A stretch of 64,000 nucleotides of DNA from Tethya wilhelma (Eukaryota > Porifera > Demospongiae > Tethyida > Tethyidae). The stretch is from assembly GCA_964030475.1 (NCBI GenBank), contig CAXIPT010000004.1:4394211-4458210 (forward strand), written 5' to 3'. Shown piece by piece: positions 55,301 to 64,000 of this stretch. The notes beneath the pieces are model-generated. The model was not told the DNA's origin. It saw only the letters and a list, made by a program, of their open reading frames with translations, and did not search any database. Position numbers and translations under genes: made by a program. How positions within the stretch are numbered: the stretch's first letter is position 1; every line of letters begins with the position of its first letter.

Positions 55301-55410
55301 TCTCGTGATTAGCACATTAATCCAATTAGTGGTTTGTACTACAAGTACCCATTGCATATTGCATTTTGCACTTTGCATGTTTGTGACAACCTATTTGAAA
55401 ATCACTGTAT
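55301..55410. repeat. 110-bp sequence duplicated from 47423-47532
   Basis: Exact copy by eye, at the opposite contig end. Confidence 0.9.
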
Positions 55411-55725
55411 CAGCTAAGCCTCCAGCTTGGTAGACTGTGCAACAAAGCCATTCATACATGCAGCTAAGCTCGCAAATAATATCACAAAACCACGTGGTCA
55501 CTCAATTGCACATTACAAGACACCTCAAAACTAATAGTAAACCAATGGCATCTGGAACCTCTGATGAACCAGCTGATTTTAAAAATGCAGATAGATACAG
55601 CTAAGGAAGCATAAATATTTATTACAACAAAAGTTACTATTCAATGATCATGATTGCAGATCCTCCAAGTCAGACGTTTCTATCAAGCCTTGACAGAGCT
55701 GAACAAGCAGAGAGACCAATAGATA
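55411..55725. other. No recognisable gene
   Basis: Nothing recognised. Confidence 0.45.
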
Positions 55726-56650
55726 CAAGTAAAAAAAAACCAGAAATTATTGAGACATGGGAATGAAGAAACAAACTAGATGGAATGGCTGTTTGAGTGT
55801 GTGCAGAATTCTTCCTATGTGGGCTGCATGTAGTACTCTTCCCATGTTGAGTCCCTCATGTTGCCCATAGGAATAATTCTTTACACACTCCAACAGCTTT
55901 TCAGTAGCGGATTTAGGGGGGGGGGTCAGGGGGTTGCAACCCCCCCAAAACGAGTCAACTGTGTTGGAAATTTTGTACTCATGCTCAGCTAAATTATGTA
56001 ATAAATTGTTTCTACTGCCGCTGAAGCTTAGTTTATAGGCAGAAATAAATATATTTAGCGTTTTAGCGCCAGCCTCAAAGCCTGGACGGCTACGTGGATA
56101 CTTACCTCGCTGAGAAATCGCTGCTAACGGTGTACTTTGAACTAAACGGGCGTGGCTGGCCACGTTTTGGGGGTGGGGCTACGTTAATTTGTGGGCGTGG
56201 TTACAAAAAATTTCCGGCGCGCTTTGCGTGCATTATTTAGAATCCCTTGCTTTTCCATCTAGTTTGCTTTCTTTTGCCTCAGTGCATTTAATTTTTGTTC
56301 TCATTTTTTCATTGGAGCTGTTTCTATTCTTATAGTGACAACTGAATGTAAGAAAATATTCCCCTCGTAAATATTGATGACTGAAGTGTTTCCGAGAGTT
56401 CAGCAAAACCAGAAATCATTAGGTAAAGCAGTGAATATTCAATTCCAAATAATGCACACTTGTCCATCTGGAAAAGGGTTGTCATTTTGAATTTTCAAGC
56501 ATTATACATGAGTGTAGATACAGAGAAGGCGCTTTTCGCCTTGTATCTAGCCACCCAATGAGAGACACGGAAAACTTATTTGTGTGAATATTTGTATGCA
56601 CTAATAGGCCATCCGTGATATTCCTATGTACCCAGTACTACCGTACTGAG
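55726..56650 (+). mobile_element. CAAGTA composite repeat with an inserted MITE
   Basis: Starts CAAGTAAAAAAAAACC and ends in the hairpin region GTACCCAGTACTACCGTACTGAG. The right foldback arm is interrupted by the element at 55902-56248. The body carries the AATGCACACTTGTCCATCTGG block. Confidence 0.75.
55902..56248. mobile_element. hAT-like MITE with GCTTTT flanks
   Basis: Left end CAGTAGCGGATTTAGGGGGG is like other CAGTGGCGGAT ends. The same 6 bp GCTTTT stands on both sides (55896-55901, 56249-56254). The right terminus is diverged. It breaks the foldback arm of the host repeat. Confidence 0.55.
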
Positions 56651-56799
56651 AATGCTATACTAAATAGGCCAATTGGGGATGATAGACCCACTATGCTGCA
56701 ATTTAGTCTTTCTAACAAGCCTAAAAACATGGTCTAAAATTTCGCTAAGGTACCAAACTAAAATATGTCAAACCTCTAATTTTCTCCTTCTTCTATGTT

Positions 56800-57040
56800 A
56801 TTTCAACATATCTCGAGGACTGTTCACTTTTAGAAGCTGATTCTAGAACGAACAAACTTGGTACCATTGTTTCTACGTGCTTTTGGTATCGTGTGCTCGA
56901 GTCTCCCATTGAATGGCTAGATACAAGGCGAAAAGCGCTTCTCCGTATGGCAACCAATGTCTGTAAACTCATGCATTAATCATTAGCTAGCTAGCTACCC
57001 TAATGACCCTTTCAATATTTAAGTGTGCATTATTTGGAAT
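56800..57040 (-). repeat. Composite-repeat body fragment, reverse
   Basis: GAGTCTCCCATTGAATGGCTAGATACAAGGCG...CTCATGCATTAATCATTAG parallels 50720-50800 and, reversed, 55100-55180. Confidence 0.65.
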
Positions 57041-57311
57041 ATATTGCAAGATGAGTTGCAAGTCACCATGCAATATCTCTCGTTCTCTGTATTCAGTTCT
57101 TTGCTTCTTCAGGTATTTTCCAGATCAATGTAGTATTAACTCTGTTAGTAGAAAAGTCAGCTAAATTCGAGGCTCAGCTTGAATCACTGTTTGTTTCACC
57201 TGTTCAAGTGTCAGTAACCTGGGTATGACATGCAGGCTCATAGGCTGTTGGCAAGTACTCAGCTCACAGCTAGAGACTAAATTTCACTTTTAGAAACTAC
57301 TAAATGTATAA

Positions 57312-57528
57312 CAAGTAAAAAAAAAATGTAGGAATGGCCAAATCGTAAAAGGAAGGCAAACAAGATGGAATGGCTGGCAGAGTGTGTGCAGAATTCTTCC
57401 TGTGTGGGCTGCATGTAGTACTCTCTTTCGATGTTGAGTCCCTCATGTTGCCCATAGGAAGAATTCTTTACACGCTCTGCCAGCCATTTAATCTAGTTTG
57501 CCTTCTTTTTACAATTTGCTATGTCTCA
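57312..57528. repeat. CAAGTA foldback copy
   Basis: Short version with arms ATGGAATGGCTGGCAGAGTGTG and CACGCTCTGCCAGCCATTTA; abuts the next copy head to tail. Confidence 0.8.
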
Positions 57529-57785
57529 CAAGTAAAAAAAAAACGTTGGAAATGTAGCGAGACATAGGAATGGCCAAATCGTAAAAAAAAAGGCAAAGAA
57601 GATGGAATGGCTGACAGAGTGTGTGCAGAATTCTTCCTGTGTGGGCTGCATTTAGTACTCTCTTCCCGCCCCTCATGTTGCCCATGGGAATAATTCTTTA
57701 CACACTCTGCCAGCCATTCCATCTTGTTTGCCTTCTTTTTACGATTTGGCCATTCCTACTTTTTCAATGTTTTTTTTTTAATTGT
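57529..57785. repeat. CAAGTA foldback copy
   Basis: Second tandem copy; arms GGAATGGCTGACAGAGTGTGTG and ACACACTCTGCCAGCCATTCC. Confidence 0.85.
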
Positions 57786-58682
57786 TTGTTCTCATTTTTT
57801 CATAATTCTATGAATCACAGTGTGTATATGGTAGTTACTTGTACACTGTCAGCATGGTAATCTATGCTCAGGCTATCAGTACTGAAGTGATCTCAGGAGG
57901 CTGGAGCTATTACTTTGCTCATCTAATAATGAATACTACATAACACAGTATTGAAGACTGAAAGGTTACAGAGACTCCAGCACAACCAGAAATCTTCCCC
58001 GTTCAAACAATTAAGTGCATAATTGCGCTTTTTCGTGGGTAAACTTACTGAAATCTGCGCGATTTATGTGTATAATCACACGTGCAAAATTACGCTGCTT
58101 GACATGTACACAATTTCGCGTGAAAGTGATTATGTGCGCAAAATTACATAGAGCATTATGTAATTACTTAGTAGTCTGCGTAGCCTGGTGCGGCTATATA
58201 TGTCACAGATGCACAGCAAACGCATGTGCTAACCTTCAACTCAACAGCTACAATTATACAATTCTATTCACAAAGACAGTAATTATTACAATAATAAACA
58301 AAGCCTGCATACAACAATTCTTGACATCAACAATATTAATTTTGTTTACTTATTATCCATAACTGTACCATTTTCTGGTGTTTGCTGAAAATCTCAGAGC
58401 TACTCAGGTGGGCGAAACTGACGACACTTTACATTATTTTTTTACTTTTTATTCTCTTCCATCTTTCAGGGCTGTACACTTTCCCAGAATCTGGGCACCG
58501 TTTTGCAAGGTGTACGGCATGTAGCAAAGACCAATCAATAAATTATGGCAAGAATTATTATTATTACTCGAACCTCTAATGCAATGCAGCCTCTTTGGGT
58601 TGAGTTTTATGATCCCTTCTCTTCTCGGAGTTGTAGCACACCCATAAGCCATTTCTTCCTTTGTGTACAAAAGTACCGTTAG
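57786..58682. other. Composite-repeat tail, then no recognisable gene
   Basis: The first ~200 bp (AATTCTATGAATCACAGTG, ACTTGTACACTGTCAGCATGG) continue the composite repeat body. The rest has no motif. Confidence 0.45.
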
Positions 58683-59013
58683 CAGTGGCGGATCTAGGAG
58701 TTTGAAAAGGGGGGTTCTAATTTTAGCTTAGGCATGCCCAATTCTGGTTGTATAGCCCTACCCCTTTAGCGTGTGTGTAGCTAAAATTTTGCCAGAACAA
58801 GGCCAGAATGGCGAAAAAACGGCGAGAAAGAGACAGAAACTATACTATCTTTCTGCCATTTAGTGAGATTTTGAGTTGCTTTTAATAATTTCAAGCTGAA
58901 AGGAGGGTTCCATCAAGCACTTTTCCAGTCTCCACAGTTAATTATAATGCAAGGTTTCAGCTGAAAGGGGGTTCCTTTGCACCCTTGGATCCCCCTTCCT
59001 GGATCTGCCACTG
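58683..59013. mobile_element. hAT-like MITE with GTTAG flanks
   Basis: Ends CAGTGGCGGATCTAGGAG and CTTCCTGGATCTGCCACTG are inverted. GTTAG stands on both sides (58678-58682, 59014-59018). The 5-bp duplication is shorter than the 8 bp usual for hAT. Confidence 0.8.
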
Positions 59014-59018
59014 GTTAG

Positions 59019-59450
59019 TGTTTGACTCAGGACATCAGGGTCAGAACTACTATCCACTAGGGATAAGTCGTGTGGACTTACTCCCTCGATGAACACTCCT
59101 CCAAGTTCAGCATTATTTTTAACTCCTCCTATTAACAACGTACAACAAATTACAAATGATTGTGAATATACTACATTGTCTTACAATTTTTATTTTCAAC
59201 TTCAACATCAGCAACATTTTCCTTGGGATTTCCTTTCACTTTTGAAGACTTCACGATTAACATTATGAATGTATACAAGAAGAATATTTGTATTCAAAAT
59301 GAATAGATGCACAAACTGCAATAAAAGTCACCTTGTGTGATTTCTTGCTGTGTACTTCATGTCGAAGTGCATCAAAATCTTGGCGTAAACTAATCATTTC
59401 ATCTTTCAACCCCCGAAGAGTTGCAATCCCTTCTGGATTCTACACACATA

Positions 59451-59512
<62 letters not shown>

Positions 59513-59980
59513 TCACTTTCAAATTATGTTGTATTATCTACCTATTGGACACTAAAACTAAGAAACCTCTCTGGATCCACCACTGCTACAAGATGAGTAC
59601 GTAATCATAACAACAGGGGAATCTAGATCTTGCTTCACACTTTCAATAAAATCTTACTCTGTTACAAAGCTATAAGCACGAATAGAACACTAAGAACTAT
59701 GGGGGGTGAGTAGTGCCAAAATAGGTATTTCAATACGTGTGGGCTTTTTGACCTGTGTGCTAATAATGAGACTGAGAAGTTCACTATACAAAAAAAGTCA
59801 GTTTAGTGGACTTCTTGTGAACTGAGAATTTCACTATACAACCATGCTGTAAATTTCACTACACAAAGGGAAGTTAGAATTTAATGTGAATTTCATTACA
59901 TACACAAATGAAAGTTAGAAGTTATCTGTGAAATCCATCCTGGAATTTTATCTCTAATAAAGTTCAAAGTTCACACGCAT
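59019..59980. other. No gene; (CA)n(GA)n microsatellite at 59440-59509
   Basis: Also two imperfect direct repeats of TTCACTATACAAAAAAAGT type near 59780-59870. No coding motif. Confidence 0.5.
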
Positions 59981-61909
59981 GTGCCTTACAATAGAGCCTC
60001 TACACATGCAGCTATAGTAGCTATCGACTCTGGCCAGCTGGTCTTGTTTTTTCCTCGTGGGCTCATGAACGTCTCTAGGGTCAAAGAGCTACTGGCCCAA
60101 GCCGTTGACTGTTTGGAGGAGAGTGGTGGAAACACAAGGCATGCCACTTTAGGACCAGACTCCAGCCCAGGTCCAGGTCCAAACCACAGTGCCACTCGCT
60201 CAGAATCGTTGTTTAGAAACGTGACAGCCTTTGTTTCTGGTTGCTCTTTTTGGACAGAAAGGAACAGCCTTTTCAATTATAGTGGAAAAAGCAAAGGGAA
60301 AGGTAAAGCAAAGACTATAGCCATTCTGCCCAGAAAACAAGGAAGAAAAAGTTGGCCACTTGGACCCACGATTTCGTTTATCAAAGGTGTCTATGGGCCA
60401 TGTTTCTACAGCTGAAGCAGGCTCCTCGCTGCAGGTCAGTAAGCATTTTTTTTAACCCTTAAGTCGAGAATAATTGCTAAAAATTTAGTAATTGCTTTTA
60501 AGGTCCTATATACTGCTATTTTTTTATTGTTGTTGTTGTTGTTTTTCCCAATATATAAAATATTATTTACTTTGTAACCTGGACTGAGCTTGTGCAGTAT
60601 GTGGTTTTAATGCTATGAAGGATTTATGTAAAAGCCATCTTATACACCATTTGCATGCTTTCATTCACTAGACTATAAGACAGCTTTGTTATGCTATTAG
60701 ATGAGAGCACAAGTCTATGTGCATTGTACTAGAGTGCTGAAGGTTCGGCACCTTATTTGTTATCCTCTTTTAGGAAAGAAATCGCTAAGTTTTTTTGAAT
60801 TTGGTGACGAGGAAGATTTCCGTGACACAATCATCAAAGGTTTCCCTCAGTTAGTCAATGCAGGAGAGTACAGTCGCCGTTCTCTAGAAACAATCCCTTC
60901 CCCTCCACAAGGCTATACAGCTGAGTACCTCAAAGAGTGTGTTCACCAGGCTAAAGTTTATATAAGACCAATACAGAAAGATCTCTCAGAAGAATCTCTT
61001 CCTTTAGCATCAGTAAGTACATTATCATAGTTACATACGTGTATGTATTATGATATTTGAGCTATATATTTTGTATGCAATATAGTCTGTTCGTAAAGAA
61101 AAATGCCTGAATTGCCACTTAGAAGTACCACTGAGTGAGCTACGAGGTCATTTGGCAAAGTGTAAAAAGTAGGCACACAGCAATCTCCAGCTAACTTTTA
61201 TAACAGTTTATCACGTGATCTCATCATGTGTTATTGTTTTTAGAGAAGAGGACCCTATCTATGTCATTTCTGATAGCGATTTTGAACTTCCTGACATCAA
61301 CTTTCACCCTCCTTCTCAAAATGAAAATGTTAGTGTATTGCAAGTCTATTATTAATTCAACCTAAAATTCTATTGCTTGACAATTTATTTCTGTATACTT
61401 TAGAATGAAAGAACAGATGTGGACGAAACAGAGGATGCCATGGTGGCCCAGGCCTTATCTGACTCTCTTGAAGGCAGTTTTGAGTAAGAGCATTATAATG
61501 TGGCAGTTATACATTTCATTATGACTATATTATTATTTTTAGACCCAAGTCATAATGGAAGTCATGGAACATTGTGCCAAATCATTGAGAACAGATTGTT
61601 ATGTACGACGGGATCATGTTCTGAGTGATCTTCTCAGAGAAACCCGTTCGAAGGGGTTTCATCATTTGAAAAGGATCAAGGTAAACCTTGATGGCTATTG
61701 TCAGTGGCTATATCTGGATAATGTGTAATGTACTCACTGCAGACATGGTTTGTTGGTGAAAATGGAACTGATACTGGGGGGATTACTCGGGAGCTATGGT
61801 ACTTGTTTGCTACTGATATGATGCCTCACATATCCTCAGAGGATGTGTGAGGGCAGTGAATCAAAGAAAATATTTCGCCACTCGTGTGACAGATTGATGG
61901 TAAGCAAAT

Positions 61910-62120
61910 ATGTATTTGGTAGTGCACATGCACACTGAATTATGGGTAGGGGTATATATGGTGTGCATTAAAACTCACTGGTCAGTAAGTATACAGGTTA
62001 GTGTATTTTAATGTGCATTAAATAGCACAGGTTAGTGTGTTTCAGTGTGCATTAAATAGCACAGGTTAGTGTATTTCAGTGTGCATGAGTATGGGTTAGT
62101 GTATGGTGTGCATTAAATTG
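61910..62120. repeat. Short tandem repeat in a HECT-gene intron
   Basis: Units of roughly 40 bp, AGCACAGGTTAGTGTATTTCAGTGTGCATTAAAT, occur three to four times. Confidence 0.7.
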
Positions 62121-63240
62121 CAACTTAATGTCTGAATGACATGTATGTACTAGAATTCTGTATATATACAGGTTGGAGACTTCAAACTACTCGGACTGTT
62201 GGCTGGTATTTCTCTGGTGCAGGGAGGGTCTGGTTACCAATGTTTTGCCCCTTCTGTATATCAATACATTGCTGGTGTAGTATTAACTGTTTCCCTTGAT
62301 GAAGTGCCAGATGTGGAATTTTGGAGAATGTGAGTTAATTATGTCTCAAGTTGTTGTTGAATTCACCTTTAATCTCTACATGATTTCAACAACTGATGAC
62401 AATGATTTGCTGCATAGCCTTGCACTGAATGTTTCAGACATGCTGATTGAGTGTGGTTTCAATAAGCCTATATTGTCACTGACTGTCAGTGATATTCCTC
62501 ACTTGGTCCACAGCATAGCTACTCATGCAGTATTGTTGAAGGTGAAGGGTGAACTGGACCAGTTTATTTGTGGCCTGGAAGAGTCTGGTATTCTTTTCTT
62601 CATCAGAAAGTTTCCGCAACCTTATAGTCACATGTTTGTTGCTTCAGAAAGCAATACTTTGAGTGCAGGTGGGTGTGGGTGTATGTATCTAGTGTCATGG
62701 AAATTGTATGGAGATATGTGTAATTCATAAAAGTAATTTCATGTCATTGTATGGGTTAACTTTCTATCTATATTATTGTACATACAGAGTGTATCTTGAA
62801 TCTGCTAGCAAGATTTTTTCTCCTGCTGGCACCACTTCCCTCCTTAAAAAACAAACAACTTACATGCACTTCCTTAATGAAATTGAAGATACTTCAATTA
62901 TTAGTATTTATGGTTTTCAGCATTGCCAAATCTAAACAGTTAAGCACCCTTGTTTAGCTAGAGGTGGTTCCTTGCTTCTGATAAATAAATATCTGTTTAA
63001 GCAGTTCACGTTTGTATGTGACAAAAGAGGAGGCTAAACTTTTATACATAATTTTTTTTTAATGTAGGTGGACATATTACATGTACATTGGACATGGTCC
63101 TGGTGTTCTTCACTGAGGCAAAGGCTATTCCACCTACGGGGTTTCATGGTGCAATTCTTAACTTCAATGATCACAACCCATACCCAACGGCCTCCACATG
63201 TGGATTGTGCCTGACACTGCCAAGTTAATACAGGGATTAT

Positions 63241-63606
63241 CAGTGGCGTAGCCAGGGGGGGGTGCTTTGGGTGCTTGAGCACCCCCTTTGCCGTTGACCG
63301 GAAGCTAAATAATTGGATTTATTAATAAGTAATCGAGCCTTTAGAATCACTTTTTCTTACTTGTTTGTTGTTAGAAGCTATTTTCCAAGCTCATTTATGC
63401 CTAAGCTCTTGATAAACAAACTTCAGAACCGTTTAATTCACGCTAGGTTGATCGAAATTCGCTCAGCAGCTTGCTTTCAGCAATAGTTCAAAGGTCATGG
63501 TATCGATCACGTGACCCAAAAGTAGGCGTGACACCCTAAAATTTTCGCCGCACTGCGCGCGCACAATTTTAGCACCCTCTTACTCTAAATCCTGGCTACG
63601 CCCCTG
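63241..63606. mobile_element. 366-bp MITE in the last HECT exon, ATTAT flanks
   Basis: Ends CAGTGGCGTAGCCAGG and CCTGGCTACGCCCCTG are inverted. ATTAT stands on both sides (63236-63240, 63607-63611). Removing one copy and the element rejoins GATTAT-GCC, continuing the HECT tail (RDYATFKVSL). Internal GC-rich foldback (GGTGCTTTGGGTGC...GCACCCCC). Confidence 0.85.
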
Positions 63607-63654
63607 ATTATGCCACTTTCAAAGTTTCTCTTTGCGATGGAAAACCATGGAGGT

Positions 63655-64000
63655 TTTGGGTTGTCTTAAGACTGATGTTGACAAGATCAAGGGACAGATT
63701 AGATTAACATTCAGTATGCCCAGTATATATATTATTATGGGGTTTATGAATAGCCATGCATAGTGTTAAAGTTGCTTCTTGCATTTATCCATGCAATGAT
63801 GGAATTTTGTTTAGCAGGCATGATGTTGGTAGTAGTGCCTGCTTCTACTCATCACTATTATGTTTGAGTGGCCTTGATTGTATTACGTTGTTCTGTTAAT
63901 TGTATTGTTGTTTGGTTGCAATTGAATTCTGACTAAATAATTATTATTAAAACAAGAAACATTATACATTCCCTTCAATAGTATGACAGTTTTCTTACAG
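63655..64000. other. No recognisable gene
   Basis: Nothing recognised to the window end. Confidence 0.5.

Larger units (their letters stand above)
60040..63640 (+). pseudogene. HECT-type E3 ubiquitin ligase gene (G2E3-like), with frame defects
   Basis: Order: an N-terminal part (LLAQAVDCLEESGG, later TWTHDFVY, frame change near 60378); exon 60774-61012 (KGFPQLVNAGEYSRRSLETI, YIRPIQKDL); exon 61086-61168, a small zinc finger (CLNCHLEVPLSELRGHLAKC); 61244-61328; 61404-61483 with a UIM-like helix (DAMVAQALSDSLEG); 61543-61680; 61743-61899 with WFVGENGTDTGGITREL, a HECT N-lobe signature; 62172-62668; 62788-62930; 63068 on, with VLVFFTEAKAIPPTGF and YPTASTCGLCLTLPS, where Cys (63199-63201) is the ubiquitin-accepting residue. 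It would transfer ubiquitin to substrates. Frame breaks lie near 61543, 61850 and 62330, and a TAA at 63227 falls before a 366-bp MITE that splits the C-terminal tail. Real inactivation seems likely. Confidence 0.75.

Overview
The window is animal genomic DNA from a draft assembly: AT-rich, short GT-AG introns, CA/GA microsatellites and seven single-N contig joins (10716, 14136, 16136, 37355, 47534, 51983, 55300). Several protein families match ones I recall as highly repeated in sponges and cnidarians, so I infer a marine invertebrate, most likely a demosponge. No rRNA, tRNA, CRISPR array or bacterial operon was seen. Almost everything recognisable is mobile DNA or multicopy gene families, many of them broken.

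Layout. 0-5 kb: fragments of an uncharacterised family with a BEN-like part, then a broken PHD/DDE transposase gene. 6.6-12.9 kb and 23.4-29.4 kb: two diverged copies of one unit holding two convergent genes. Gene A (+) has 14 exons and carries a possible DDE triad. Gene B (-) has an RGRGSS repeat and a cysteine-rich tail. In copy 2 each gene starts about 185-190 bp inside a matching TATAAAAGG...CGGAG promoter, and the two promoters face inward from the unit's ends. Because the copies are homologous, each serves as an empty site for insertions in the other, which fixes the ends of three repeat families. 13.6-16 kb: a THAP protein cut by a gap and a decayed Ty3/gypsy gag-pol. 16.2-18.5 kb: nested foldback DNA. 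18.5-22.9 kb: two non-LTR retrotransposons. 29.5-32.7 kb: a multi-exon tyrosine recombinase gene (Crypton-like). 33.4-34.9 kb: a 129-bp tandem array split by an inverted-repeat element. 35-44.8 kb: gene fragments and simple repeats. 45-46 kb: an intact Tc1/IS630-type transposase. 46.1-47.3 kb: an intact 383-aa gene. 47.5-55.3 kb: two contigs that are probably misplaced and misoriented, holding the two halves of one MULE transposase gene. 55.3-58 kb: more CAAGTA foldback repeats. 60-63.6 kb: a HECT-type E3 ligase gene of the G2E3-like kind, with a mobile element in its last exon.

The main points are: (1) the two-gene unit with mirrored promoters, which looks like a large transposon; (2) a CAAGTA foldback/hairpin repeat family with seven or more copies and no clear target duplication; (3) insertions whose removal restores a reading frame (jockey-type ORF2, MULE, HECT); (4) direct sequence evidence that the contig order and orientation between 47.4 and 55.4 kb is wrong. 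Family names are from recall and visible motifs only; no searches were run.
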